From Triticum aestivum (lineage: Eukaryota; Streptophyta; Magnoliopsida; Poales; Poaceae), in NCBI RefSeq assembly GCF_018294505.1, contig NC_057795.1:518089915-518153914 (forward strand): 64,000 nucleotides of DNA. The letters run 5' to 3'. A program made the translations under genes and the position numbers. The notes beneath the pieces are model-generated. The model was not told the DNA's origin. It worked only from the letters and a program-made list of their open reading frames with translations, and did not search any database. Numbering within the stretch: position 1 is the first letter of the stretch; the number at the start of each line of letters is the position of its first letter. Positions 31,562 to 44,628 of the stretch are shown piece by piece.

Positions 31562-33060
31562 TGAAAGTGCGTTACGTCGACTAGAGGGGGATGAATAGGA
31601 AATTTTTATGAATTCTTCACTGGGGAATTTCAGGGTGAGGACATTCCTAAATGAAGAACTACTTGCAGCGGAATAAGTACTCAGGTATAAGCATAACAGA
31701 GCAACAGCATAGTCATCATGATGAAATGAAAGACAAACACAGAGTACAGAAAGCGTAAACACAGGATAAGCAGGATGAAGACAAACAGAATAAAGAATTA
31801 GGATTGAGGAATTCAGAGAAAGTCTTCAGTCAAAGTCTTCAAACAGTAATGATCAGGTACATCAACACATAACTGAGGAAATGAAAGGGTTGAGGAAATA
31901 GAACCAGTAGGCTCGGTGAAGACAATGATTTGGTCGACCAGTTCCAACTGATGTGACAGTTGTACGTCTCGTTGGAGTGGCTAAGTATTTAAACTCGAGG
32001 ACACACAGTCCTCACTGTATTCTCCTTAAGTTAAGATCACGCAAATCTCACCCAACAGTAGTGGTAAGTCTTCACACATGACTTCCAAACCTTCACAAAC
32101 TTGGTCACTTAGCAATCCACAATTCCTCTTGGATGCTCAGAACATGACGCCTAACCATCTGGAGGATACACAGTCCTCAAAGGTAACAAGCATCGGTTCC
32201 ACATAGGAAAAATCTCTTCAATGATGCTCGATCACTTTGGGTTTGTAGGTGTTTGGGTTTGGGATTTGGGTATTTCCTCACTTGATGATTTTCTCTCAAA
32301 GTCCTCGGAGGATGGGATGTTCTCAAATGACAAGTGTCAGTTTCTCTCGGAGCAGCCAACTAGCTAGTGGTTGTAGGGGGCGGCTATTTATAGCCTAGGG
32401 AGCAGCCCGACATGATAAGACATAAATGCCCTTGGCTGATATGACCGTTAGGTGGTAGGATATTTTTGGGACAACTGGCGCGCGGCTAAGCAACGGTCGG
32501 ATATCCAAGGTTCGAATTCCTCAGGGCTATCATGTTCCTTACTGTGTAGGCAATCCGCACTAGTGAATTCCTAACTCCTCAATCAGAACAAATTCCTCAG
32601 AGACCAGAAGATCTTCGTCTTTGTCACTGAAGAAATCAGCTGAACTGATATGAGATTTCCAATGGCTTCACTCGAAGGATTGGGTAGGTGTAGGATTTTG
32701 AGATGAGCATCACTTGGAAAATAGTTTCCTTAGTATTACCTCGACCCCCTTTAATAATACGGTGTTTCTTATGACTCAAGAGGAAGAAAACAAAATTATG
32801 AAAACAAAAATCTTCGCGCTTCATAATCCTCGCATGAATATCCAAGTCTTCAAGGTCACACCAATTTCTTCATTTTGAAAGTCTTCATGATAACCAAAGT
32901 CTTCAGTCGAAGACATTCATTTTTAGGGGTCGACTTTCACTCTAAGTATCAAACTCCTCATTGACTTATAGAGCATGCGTACACTCACAAACATATTAGT
33001 CCCTTAACCTATAAGTCTTCAATACACCAAAATCATTAAGGGGCACTAGATGCACTTACA
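31562..33060 (-). repeat. Maximus-like LTR, 3' LTR of the element
   Basis: 1,499 bp, plus-strand start TGAAAGTGCG and end TGCACTTACA. Next to it at 33061-33078 is the polypurine tract, CACCAAAAAGGGGGAGAT on the minus strand. Confidence 0.93.
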
Positions 33061-33078
33061 ATCTCCCCCTTTTTGGTG

Positions 33079-34175
33079 ATTGATGACAATATAGGTTAAG
33101 TTTTCAATGGGGATAAACATATGAATTGAAAGTACTCAATATTGAGGAATTTGATTGCAAGATATAGAAGAACTCCCCCTGAAGATGTGCATAGTGAGGA
33201 ATTTGCTTTTGAAGCAATGCACACTTGAAGTGTAGAATCATGGAGATCTCCCCCTATATCTTGTAATTCATACACGCATTTAACATATGAATTGAAGAAT
33301 TTGAAATGCATGATGAAATATGGTGACTGATGTAATTCAGCATGCGTGCATAACATTAAAGAGGAAATAGCATGCAGAAAAACACATCAAAAGTATTAGG
33401 TCACCATAGGACTTAAGTTTACAACTCAATCAACAAAAGCTTCAGAAGAGTGAGAGTTGCAACTTAACAAAAAAACGCCCATATATATATATACCCGCTT
33501 GAAGACTAACTCAAATTTCTCCCCCTTTGTCATCAAATGACCAAAAGGGACGAAAAGTGAGGACTAACGCCCCTGAAGAATTTCTTCACGAAGTCGATGG
33601 AGGAGCGCCAGCGTTGACGGGGTCGGTTGTGGTAGTATGGCCTGCCGCAGTGTCGTCCAAATCTTCATTTTCATCTGTCTCGCAGGATGAGGAAAATGAG
33701 CTGGACACCAGAGGAGGAACTTGAACTTTCTTGAATTTCTTCGGTGGAGGTTTAGACCAGCCGAAGTCCCATTGGAAACCATTTGCTTCAAATCTTCATC
33801 ACTGTAGAGATGAGTCAGAACAGCCGAGGTGCGATCAAATACTTCATTGAGGTAATAATGGTTCTTCTTCACTTAAATATAAGTGGCAGTCATGTTGTGA
33901 AGAATAGTGCCAAACTGATGCTTGACCCATTTGTGATTGCGATCCACCTTTTTATGAAGACTGAGGAGAAGCTCACGATCAGTCATCACCCTTGGAGCTG
34001 TAGTCTGAGGACTTTGCTTTGAAGCATTGGCGGCAGAGTCATGAGTAGCAGAATCATCATTGGTGGAATAAGAAGCAGCTTTGCAAAACTGTCCATCCAA
34101 TGGATGATTGCCTTCATCAATGATAGAGTAGCCTTGCCCTTCTCATCAACTAAGGAAAATGTCCGTTTGAGGACT
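33079..34175 (-). other. Maximus-like region after the extra ORF, decayed
   Basis: Probably the 3' end of the extra ORF plus untranslated sequence. Short minus-strand stretches (for example 34204-33986, MRPGYVPPIEVLKRTFSLVDEKGKATLSL and on) look like the frameshifted continuation of the ORF ending at 34176. Nothing else is seen. Confidence 0.5.
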
Positions 34176-37100
34176 TCAATTGGGGGCACATATCCAGGGC
34201 GCATAAGGCTTCAACTCAAACGAAGACATTGCAACATTCGCCAAAGTCCTCATGAAGAAATCATGATAGTTCAAGGGAATACCGTGCATGATGTTGAAAA
34301 GCAGATTCTTCATGATGCCATCGACTTCTTCATCATTCGAGTCATGGCCTTTGATTGGACTCAATGTCTTCGTCAAAATGTGATAGACTGTTCTTGGGAC
34401 ATATTGCAATTCCTTCACAAGGAATTTTGTCCTTGAGGCTTGACTAGGCTTCAATGGCTTCATCAACACTTGCATATAGTGATCAGATAGCTCAGTTTCA
34501 GAATAGATGAGACACACACCTTCTGGCGGAGGACTGACAGGCAGGGCACGAAGCAATTCAGTGGTTGGTGCCTTATAGTGTGTGTTCTTTGTCATCTAGT
34601 CCAACACCCATGAGTTCACATATTCAACATTGCCTATGATGTGCAGCGTCACATAGAATTGAAGAATGAGTTCTTCATTCCAATCGCATATGTCAGTGCA
34701 GAAATTGAGCAGACCAGCATCATGAATGGCAGCAAGGACTGGTGTGAAGCAAGGCTTGACATGAGGAATATGCATGTGGTCGAAGACTTTATCCTTGTTG
34801 AAGAGCACTGAAGCATAGAAATTTGCTTGATAAGCTGTCCAGAAGCGCTCCCTCCTCAGCCGAGCAGAATCATATGGATCGTAATAAGTGAAGAATACAT
34901 GCTCATTGAAGAAGGCATCAGCCTTGAACTTTAGAGTTTTGGAGAATGGATTCTTTGGTTGTGGCTGAGGGGTGTCAGTGATTTGAAGAATGACTTCTGG
35001 AATGTCAACCCCTGGAGCCGCAGGCTCGGGAATATCAGCTTCAGCTTCAGTAGCAGCCTGGGCCTCCATTTCTTTAGCAACATTTTCATCAGCACTAGTG
35101 GCTGGAATTTCTTCATGAGTGGAAGGGGCATTGTGGATTTCATCAGAACCCATCTGAACTTCAGTTGGAGCTGGGGACTGAGGAATTTGTTGTATCAGTG
35201 TGAACAGAGAAGAGTTGGGGTATTGAATATCCCAAAAATCAGTGTTCGTCACTAGAGTGGTGCAGCCAATTTCCACATCCTCATCCACTTTCATTTCTTT
35301 AACATCGGCCTCTTCAACAGTGAACTGAGGCGTTGGCGATGATACCTGAGAAGTTGAGTTGAAAGCTTCAACATCAATTTCTTCATCCATCTGCTCTGTG
35401 GAAGCAGTAGAGGGATCTTCATCAGCAGATTCTTTAGGAATCTGATATTCTTCACCATAAGGAACAAGTTCCTTTGATGGTATGCTTGCAAGAGGAACAT
35501 CATCAATGGGATTGTCAAGTGAACTTGTCAAAATCTTCGCCTTCTTGGAGGCCGAAGATTCTGAAGCAGCCGATGATTTCCTCTTCTGCAGAGCAGCTTG
35601 CTCTGCAGCTTTGGTTTTCTTCACTTCCAGAGCAGAAGGAAGAACTGGGCTTGGTACAGGTGCAGGAGGAGCAGAGGGGATAGGATCAATTTCTTCAGAC
35701 TCAACTGATGCAGTTGGCATGTCTTGAGAAATTTCTTCAGGCGCAGCGACAAAGTCTTCAGCTGGCCTGGTAGATTCTTCAAGCGCAACACTAGTGGTTG
35801 CCCTAGCAGTTTCTTCAGAGGCTGGAATTTCTTAAGCAGCCCTGGTGCTCGCAGTTTCATCGGCAGCCTGATTTTCATCAGCGGTGCTGGCAATTCCTTG
35901 TGTGGCTTGAGCAGATGCTTCAGCCAGATTGACTTCAATGTGCACAGGAGCACCAGCACTTGAAGTGAATTTCTTCGTCAGCTTGATGAATCTGACTTTG
36001 GCACCCTGCCATTCTGCCTTGTGGGCGTCAAATTCATCGCTGAGCTTTTTGATGTCAGCTTGCAGTGCAATGAGCTGCTCAGGCGAAAGACTGAGGACAT
36101 TGTCCTTTAGGTAGCGCTGCTTTTTGTACTGCGCTTTTTTCACTGTCCTGGCTTGGTCATACTTCCATTTCTCTTCAGCAATGAACACTGTCACCATGTG
36201 ACTTTGTCCAGGAGTGAGGCCCAAATATGGCATTGGAGCATTTGGATCATTGTGCCAGAGGTCGATGAAATCGAGGATCTTCTTCGGATCCAGTAGAAGG
36301 GGCACATCACTCCCTTTGGCTCTAGTGGACCGCTGTTGTGTGTCCTTGATGATATCGGCTAGCTCATCATCGTCAGCCTCATCATCAGATGGAATTTGGA
36401 AGACCACCTGCTTCTTGTGAGGACTTGGTCTTGTGCCTCGTCCAGCAGTGGCCTTGGTCTTCAGCAGAGATGGGCCAGCAGAAGAACTTGCAGAAGCTCC
36501 TGAGGCAATTGATATGCCTGTGGTCCGTTGGCAAGTGGTGAGATGCACAGGTGTCGATGACTTTGCCGGAGGAGCTAAGGACTTTGAAGTACGAGGAAGT
36601 TGAGCAGCTTGAGGAACTGGGGCAGCTTGAGGAATTTGCCTCGGTGGCACTGAGGAAATTGGTCGTGAGGGCATTGAAGAAGAACTTGGCCGTGAGGGCA
36701 TTGCCGAGGAAGGTGGTTTCTTGGCTGGCTTCTTTGGCATAGTCTTCTTGCTTGAAGAAGCCTCAGCAGCGGCAGCGGCAACAGCAGAATCCTCATTAAA
36801 TTTCTTCACTGCTTCTTTGGCCAGCTTAGCTTGCCGCCTGGCCCACTCAGCGGCATAATCCTCACCACATTTAAGGCTTGTTGGATCTGCTAATTGGCCA
36901 GGTGCCAGAGGAGGTCTTGAGCATGGAGGGTTAGGAGTGAATTTCTTCATGTATTTGGGAGTGACATATCTGTATTCCATCCACTCTCTTGCCCATCTCC
37001 TTTCAATCCTCTGAATGCGCACTTTGCGCTCATTCTTCGTTTCTTTGCCATGAGTTACCTCATCAGGCATGCAGTACCCTGGATAGATGTCCGCAGGGAT

Positions 37101-37349
37101 CTCAAAAGCAGTATTAACTTCAAGCTTCTTTCCTCCTTTCTGAGGCCTTTTACCATCTGCCATTTTCTTCAGCAGAGGAATTTGCACAATTGAGTTCTCT
37201 GAAGAAGTATGCAGCTTTTCTTCGAGGAACGCTGCAAATGAGTTAAGTTGATGAGAACCTAGTGATTCAGCAGCACATGTGTGCCTGTGAACAGAGTATA
37301 GGTGCAAAGAATTTGGAGAGGTCATATGCGTTTTCAGAAGTTTTTGCAA
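34176..37349 (-). pseudogene. Maximus-like extra ORF downstream of pol, 'env-like' position
   Basis: Three stretches in one frame: 37349-35832, 35720-34596 and 34595-34176, separated only by a TAA near 35832 and a TAG at 34596. Together they span about 1,050 codons. The N-terminal part is basic (KMADGKRPQKGGKK) with an Ala/Pro/Ser-rich region (about 36790-36500). The middle has a lysine-rich helical stretch (KWKYDQARTVKKAQYKKQRY) followed by a likely coiled coil. The C-terminal third has a conserved-looking globular part (FFTYYDPYDSARLRRERFWTAY cut short, then FYASVLFNKDKVF). No signal peptide or clear membrane segment is visible, so the label 'env-like' describes position only. Function unknown. 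Confidence 0.7.
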
Positions 37350-38625
37350 AACTAAACAAGTTTGAGGAAATTGACCCGATGTGTCTTGAAGAATTTCACT
37401 AAGCGTTCTTTGACTTAGGTTCCAGAGTTGTGCAGATCGTGAGATTCACACAATTGAGGAATCATGAAGAAAAATGTCACTTAAGAGAAACATATCAAGA
37501 ACTGAAGATTTGTGCTAGGTGTTTAGAGTGTGGAGGTTGAAGAATAAACACCTTTTGAAGATTTGATGAAAATCATCAGTAGAATAAATGCGGTAAAAGT
37601 AACTTTTAATTACCCTTGATGAAGAACACGACGAACAAGAGGTGTAGATTTAGAAGTTCGTCGGCTCGGATCTTCCATGCCCTAACTTGGCGGAGGAAGA
37701 CGTCTACAACAGCGGCGGAGGGAAGATTTCCGCGGCCGGCGCGAGTACGACGGCGACGAGGTCGAGGCAGTGAAGCTCTTCTTCACCGGCGAGGATGGAG
37801 GTAGCGGTGACGCTAGGGCTTGAGAACCTCGAGCAAGGGAGAGAGTTCGAGCGGAGTAAAAAGTGAAGTGAGGAGGGAGAGGAGGTATTTATAGCCACTG
37901 TGAAAAACTGTTCGTCCAAAGAATTAGGACGAACGTGCCCCTGACCCTTCCCATTCGCGCGACATGTGTCACCCACGTACTGAGAAGTGGAGATCGTGTG
38001 AGATCGTGGGTGAATAGATAAGTATACCGTGGAATGCATAATGGTTTGAGCGGCAAAAGCCAAAATTTCAGATAAGAATAGTTTAAAGTTTCGTTCGCAA
38101 TTCTTCAGCTGACAAGGACATAGTGAATAATTTGAACGAGTTTCAAATAGAATGCACATGAAGAATTTGTGAACATACTGGGTTGAGTTTAGCATAGAGG
38201 GGGAAGGGTCCAATCACATTCACTTAGCAGAAAAGTTAACTTGAAGAATTAGCAATAAGTGAATGTTGTAGAGGACATAAACTCATATATATATATATGT
38301 ATATAGTCAAATGAAGAACAACGACGGAAAGAGTGAAGACAATGCAAAGTTAAAGAATTTGAAAAAACTGAGGAATTTCAAAACTGAAGGAAAACTCAAA
38401 TCGAAGATTTTCAACTTTTGTTGGTAGCATAACCCACCGTATAAGAAAACTGATTTCAGACACCGCGTACAATTGTCGTAGGGTTCTGAAAATCAATTTC
38501 TTCTCATTTAGAGGGTTAGTCTTCATTGATTGAAGAAAAATGTTACTTCGTGTCTTGCACATCTAAGTCATCAAGTCAGCATAAGTGTTAGGATGTGTGT
38601 CCTTTTCAAAGAACATTCGAAGATT
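37350..38625. other. Maximus-like spacer between pol and the extra ORF
   Basis: About 1.3 kb with no sustained frame on either strand and an (AT)n tract near 38286. It could hold the leader and promoter or splice acceptor used for the extra ORF. Confidence 0.5.
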
Positions 38626-39480
38626 CTAGGATAGCTCACACCGCAACTTGCTAAATCTCTTCTCATCCAAGGGCTTTGTGAGGATATCGGCCAGCTGGTC
38701 TTCAGTACTTGCGTAGTCGATGGAGATGTCGCCCTTCAACACATGGTCACAAAGAAAATGATGATGAATCTGGATGTGCCTTGTCTTTGAGTGCTGAACT
38801 GGTTTGTGAGCAATCTTGATAGCACTCTCATTGTCGCAGTAGAGAGGCACATTCTTCACGTTGATGCTGTAGTCCTTGAGTGTTTGCTTCATCCATAGTA
38901 ATTGAACACAACAAGATCCAGCAGCAATGTATTCAGCTTCTGCAGTGGAGAGTGATACGCAGTTCTGCTTCTTCGAGGACCAACATACCAAGGATCGTCT
39001 GAGGAAATGACATGTGCCTGACGTTGACTGGCGGTCCACCCGATCACCAGCATAGTCAGAGTCTGAATATCCAATGCGATCAAAGGAAGGGCCCTTGGGA
39101 TACCATAATCCAAGTGTTGGTGTGTGAGCTAGATATCGAAGAATATGCTTCACAGCCTTATGGTGTGATTCCTTCGGTGTAGCTTGAAATCGGGCACACA
39201 TGCAAACACTAAGCATAATATCTGGCCTAGATGCACATAGGTACAATAAAGAGCCAATCTGGAGTGGTATACCTTTTGATCGAAGTCTTTACCATTTTCG
39301 TCAGTGCATAGATGGCCATTTGTGGGCATAGGAATTTTGACGCCTTTGCAATCTTGCATGCCGAATTTCCTCAATACATCCTTGAGGTATTTCTCCTGAG
39401 ATATGAATATGCCATTGTATTGTTGACGAATCTGAGACCTAAGAAGAATTTCAATTCTCCCATCATAGACATTTGATATT
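38626..39480 (-). pseudogene. pol: Maximus-like RNase H and end of reverse transcriptase
   Basis: The frame 39246-38626 starts near CASRPDIMLSVCMCARFQ and contains the Copia RNase H: YSDSDYAGDRVDRQSTSGTC, the catalytic Glu of STAEAEYIAAGSCC, and the closing HFLCDHVLKGDISIDY / ADILTKPLDEKRF. Upstream, 39480-39250 carries the RT tail in other frames (KFGMQDCKGVKIPMPTNG), so frameshifts separate it from the catalytic RT part. RNase H would degrade the RNA of the RNA-DNA hybrid. Confidence 0.88.
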
Positions 39481-39489
39481 CTTCACTCA

Positions 39490-41763
39490 TCATATAGGCA
39501 AATTCATCACTGTAACGTTGGTTAGTACAGCCAAATATAATTCATCAACATATATTTGGCACACGAATAATTCATCATCATATGTTTTGGTGAAAAGAGT
39601 TGGGTCAAGTGAACCGGGTTTGGAGCATTTCTTCATGAGGAATTCCTTCAGTGTGTCATACCACGCCTGAGGTGCTTGCTTGAGGCCATAGAGGACCTTG
39701 TTGAGTCTGTAGACGTGATCTGGAAATTTTGGATCCTCAAAACCTGGTGGTTGAGCAACATATACTTCTTCCTCAAGCTTACCATTGAGGAATGCACTTT
39801 TCACATCCATTTGATGTAAGATTATATTATGATGGTTAGCGTAAGCAAGCAATATGCGAATAGCCTCAAGTCTAGCAATAGGTGCAAAATTTTCATCGAA
39901 ATCAATTCCTTCAACCTGTGTGTAGCCTTGAGCTACAAGACGAGCCTTATTCCTCACCACGAGGCCATTTTTGTCTTGTTTGTTGCGGTAGATCCAATTG
40001 GTATCGATGATGTTGTGCTTGCGTGGGTCTGGTCGCTTGACTAGATCCCACACATTGTTGAGCTCGAATTGATGCAATTCATCTTGCATGGCTTGAATCC
40101 ACTCAGATTCCATGAATGCTTCATCTACTTTAGTGGGCTCTGTGATAGAGATAAATGCAAAATGCCCACAAAAGTTAGATAAATGTGAAGCTTTTGAGCG
40201 AGTGAGGGGACCTGGTGCGCGAATGTCATCGATGATCTTCTCAACTTGCACTTCGTTTGCAATGCAAGGATGTGCGGGTTGATGACTTTGCTTAGGTCGA
40301 GCAATTTCTTCAGGACCAGTTTCTTCAGAAGCACCAGTATGATTTTCTTCATGATCTGGAATGACTTCTTCAGCAGGTTCTTCGGTAGGGATGACATCCT
40401 TAGTAGCTTTGAACTTGATGGATTCCTTGGGTGACATTTCATCTAGCACAGGAGGTAGGTGCTCTCTTTGTGAGCCATTAGTTTCATCGAACCGCACATC
40501 TATAGTTTCAACAACCTTGTGATGATTGATGTTGAAGACTTTGTAGGTGTGTGAGTCCTTTCCGTAACCAAGCATAACACCCTCATGTGCTTTCGGTGCA
40601 AATTTAGAGTGATGGTGAGGATCTCTAATCCAACATTTAGCACCGAAGACTTTGAAATAACTTACATTGGGTTTCTTGTCAGTGAGGAGTTCATATGAGG
40701 TCTTTTTGAAGAATTTGTGAAGATATACCCTGTTGATGATGTGGCACGCAGTATCAATTGCTTCAGGCCAGAAGCGCTCAGGTGTCTTGTATTCATCAAT
40801 CATAGTGCATGCCATCTCAACAAGAGTCCTGTTCTTGCGCTCTACGACGCCATTCTGCTGAGGAGTATAAGGAGCATACAATTCGTGAGTAATGCCAAGC
40901 ATATCGAGATATTCATCGAGGCTAGTGTTCTTGAACTCGGTTCCATTATCACTCCTAATATGCTTGATCTTCACACTGAAGTTAGTGGAAGCACTTGAGG
41001 AAAATCGTTTGAAGACTTCCTGCACTTCATTTTTGTAAGTGATGATATGCACCCATGTGCAATGAGAATAGTCATCAACTATGACAAAGCCATATAATGA
41101 TGCGGAACTAGTGAACATGGCATAATGAGTAGGGCCAAATAGATCCATATGAAGTAATTCAAAGGGACAAGAAGTGGTCATGATAGTCTTCGAGGGATGC
41201 TTGGATCTGGTGATCTTTCCAGCCTCACAAGCCCCACAAAGATGATCTTTGAGGAATTTGACACCCTCGATGCCAATGACGTGCTTCTTCTTTGCAAGTG
41301 TATGCAAGTTCCACATCCCAGCATGACCAAGTCGTCGGTGCCATAACCAGCATTCTGAAGCTTTTGTAAGTAGACATGTGGCAGGTTGTGGTCCTGTAGA
41401 GAAATCAACAATATACAAGTCTCCTTTCCTAAAGCCTTCGAAGACTTTGGAGTTGTCAGATTCCATTAGCACAAGGCAGTGAAGTTTGCCAAAGACAACA
41501 ACCATATCAAGATTACAAAGCATTGAGACAGACATAAGATTGAATCCTAAGGACTCAACAAGCATGACTTTGTCCATGTGTTTATCCTTTGAGATTGCAA
41601 CCTTACCTAGACCCAATACCTTGCTTTTGCCTTTGTTAGCGTAGGTGATATGCTTCAGATGAGATGGTGACAAATCAGTGTCCATTAACAAGTTCCTGTC
41701 ACCAGTCATGTGATTTGTACATCCACTGTCGAGGACCCAGTCAGTAGCTTTGGGTTGTTCATC
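39490..41763 (-). pseudogene. pol: Maximus-like protease end, integrase and reverse transcriptase
   Basis: The open stretch runs from 41709 to 39490 and extends in frame up to about 41763, where the protease motif [14 protein letters not shown] lies. Next come the pre-integrase zinc motif ([14 protein letters not shown] with a CGAC pair), the integrase D-D-E residues ([28 protein letters not shown]), a linker, and RT with its first Asp in [11 protein letters not shown]. The second RT box reads [10 protein letters not shown] where YVDD is expected, so the second catalytic Asp is replaced by Glu and the frame ends soon after. RT is therefore probably inactive, although protease and integrase look intact. 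Confidence 0.92.
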
Positions 41764-42623
41764 CTGCAGATGAATTAGTGCAACTTACGAACCCATATAC
41801 TTCATCAGTGAAGAATATGATATCAATTTCATCAACAATAACAGATATAGTAATATGTGGACATGAGAAATGAATGATTCATTTCTTCATGATTAGCGTG
41901 CGTCCTTTCAAGCATATTCAGGTCTCCAGCAAATTCTTCAGACGAGTAAGTTCGTCTAGAGACCTGACCCTGCATAAGAGATTAGTTCTTTTTCTTCACC
42001 ACCCACATCTGGAGGGGTGGCAAAGCGTTCATCATTCTGCGAGCTCCATAAGAAAAAGATGGCATAGAAGCCAGTGCACTTCGTTTCACAGAAGAGTGGT
42101 TAGGGTAAGCATATGAATAAGCAGAGAAATTCTTCGAGGACTTATGAACATAATGGTTTGAAGAATAGTGCTCATATTAATAGTCTTTAGTCTTTCCCTG
42201 CAAAACAGAAGTGTTAGCACGATGATGTTCATCTGAGGATTTTGATCCACGTGAGGAATTTGATCCATATGAGGACTTGGATCCATAAGAAGAAATTGGT
42301 CCATATGAGGACTTGGATCAATATGAAGAATTTGATCTGGGGTTCCTATTCTTCATGGGTGGTGTCATGATGACATTCACCTGAAGATTTTCAAGGCATC
42401 TTTTAGGAACCCAGATTTTCTTCATAGGGGGACCGTTCCTGCAGTTAGTTCCAACATATCGAGCAAATACTTCACCATTATGATTCTTAAACAGCTTATA
42501 GTTGGAGTCAAATGGCTCATTAGAGGAATATTAAGAATCACAGGTAAAGCTAGATAAAGTGCATGGATCTACAGGAGGTCCTTTCACAGCAACCCATGAG
42601 GTTTTGGGATACTGCTCAGGTTT
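41764..42623 (-). pseudogene. Maximus-like gag-pol junction, decayed
   Basis: The minus-strand frame after the gag stop at 42624 remains partly readable (KPEQYPKTSWVAVKGPP) and then meets several stops. A run of degenerate short repeats rich in Ser, Tyr and Gly (SYGSKSSYGSNSS) lies at about 42330-42230. It probably encoded the linker between gag and protease. Confidence 0.6.
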
Positions 42624-44561
42624 CTAGTAGGTCCCATCAGCATTGAGTTTCCTCTCAAAGGCAATACCCTCTTTCCTAGGGTTCCTGTTCAAGATCTGCT
42701 TTTTAAGCACATCACATAGAGTCTGATGCCCTTTGAGGCTTTTGTAAATGCATGTCACATACAGTTCCTTCAGACCTGCATTATCGTCAGTGATACATGT
42801 GGTATCCTCAGATGAGGAATTTGTGACCACATAGACAGTTGAAGAATTTGCAGCAATAGAACCATTTGAACATTCAGGTGATGAATTAGCAGATTCATGT
42901 TCAATGCATTTCAAACATGGTGGAATAAATTCTTCCTGAGTGGAACTGATCTGTTGAGCAAGCAATGAATCGTTTTCCTTCTGAAGATCTTCATACCTCA
43001 CTCTTAACTTCTCAAGATCTTGTTTTCTCTGAAGCAATTCATAAGAAAGTTTCTCATGATCAATTAAGAGAGTGTTATGATGATTTTGAAGGTTGTCAAA
43101 CTTAGTCTGAAGTCTATGATGATTATCAGTCAGAGACTTGGTTCGACTCAATTCCTCACCCAACAGGTCATCGCTTCTATCTAGTTGATTTTGAATCTTT
43201 TCTAAAGCCTTTTGTTGTTTAAAAACAATTCTAGCAAGTTTGGAATAGCTAGGCTTAAGATTTTCATCAGATTCATCCTCACTAGAGTCAGACGTGGAAT
43301 GTTTGAGTACCTTGTCACCTTTTGCCATGAAGCAATAGGTGGGAGCATAGTCATCGACGCTTTTGTCAGCAGAGTTGGGGAGGTCATTTTCTTCAGTGTT
43401 GAAGATGGACTTGCTGATGTAAGCAGTAGCGAGAGCTAAGCTCGCCACACCAGAGTCTGACTCCTCAGATTCCTCCTCTTCCACATTTTCCTCAGATTCA
43501 GCTTCGGAGTCCATTTCCTTGCCAATGAATGCCCGGGCCTTCTTGGAACTGCTCTTCTTGTGAGATGAAGACTTTGAAGATTTTGATGATGAAGAATTTG
43601 AAGATTTCTTCTTCTTCTTTGAGTCGTCAGAGTCATCATCTTTGTGCTTCTTCCTCTTTGATTCCTTTTCCCACAGAGGACAATCAGACATGTAGTGACC
43701 AGGTTTCTTGCATTTGTGGCAAGTTCTCTTCTTGTAGTCACGAGACGAGGAATCATCATTTCTTGAAGACTTTCCAAAACAACCACGGCGAGAGAACTTC
43801 TGGAATTTCTTCACGAGCATTGCTAGCTCCTGGCTCAGTTCTTCAGGATCACCAAGGCTGCTACCAGAGTCTTCAGCTTCAGACTCAGATACTGCCTTGA
43901 CCTTTAGAGCACGTGATCTTCCATAGCTCAGTCCATAGAGATCTCTCTTCTCAGCAAGCTGGAACTCATGAGTGTTTAGCCTCTCGAGGATATCAGCGGA
44001 ATCTAGTGACTTGTAATCACCTAGCTCTTGAATCATCAGTGCAAGGGTATCGAATGAGGTATCGAGTGACCTCAGCAATTTCTTCACCACCTCATGATCG
44101 GTGATGTCAGTGACGCCAAGCGCTTGAAGCTCATTTGAGATGTTAGTGAGGCGATCGAAAGTTTGCTGAACATTTTCATTGTCGAGTCTCTTGAAGCGGT
44201 TGAAGAGATTGCGAAGAACATCAACTCGGGAGGCACACTGAGTTGAGACTCCTTCGTTGACCTTGGACAGCCTGTCCCAAATCAGCTTGGCAGTTTCCAA
44301 AGCACTCACTCTGCCGTACTGTCCTTTGCTCAGATGGCCACATATAATATTCTTCGCTTGAGAATCGAGTTGCTTGAATCTCTTCACATCAGCAGCATTC
44401 ACAAACGGAGTGATTGAGGGAACACCATTTTCCGCAACATACCAGAGATCGTTATCAATTGCCTCAAGATGCATGCGCATCTTGTTCTTCTAGTAGGGGT
44501 AGTCCGTCCCATCAAAGGTAGGACATCCAACCGAGACCTTGATCATACCTGCAGTTGACAT
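42624..44561 (-). pseudogene. gag: Maximus-like gag, one premature stop
   Basis: The ATG at 44561-44559 (MSTAGMIKVSVGCPTF) is followed by a TAG at 44492-44490, where Trp is expected before KNKMRMHLEA. From 44480 the frame is open for 618 codons. It has the Copia gag domain (LWYVAENGVP, AKNIICGHLSKGQYGRV, AETAKLIWDRL-like), a CCHC zinc knuckle (CHKCKKPGHYMSDC), a Ser/Lys-rich stretch (DDDSDDSKKKKKSSNSSSSK), an acidic patch, and a long C-terminal coiled coil (ALEKIQNQLDRSDDLLGEEL and on). Long gag with a coiled coil is a Sirevirus feature. TGG to TAG is the simplest explanation of the stop. Confidence 0.9.
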
Positions 44562-44613
44562 AACTAAAACTCCAGGCGGTTAAACCAAAATCACACAGAA
44601 CAAGGGAGTACCT

Positions 44614-44627
44614 TGCTCTGATACCAA
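44614..44627 (-). other. Maximus-like primer-binding site
   Basis: Read on the minus strand, TTGGTATCAGAGCA lies just inside the LTR, complementary to initiator tRNA-Met. Confidence 0.9.
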
Positions 44628-44628
44628 T

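Noticed and set aside
35954..36420. Plus-strand ORFs over the Maximus extra ORF
   Set aside because: Shadow frames of the minus-strand coding sequence.
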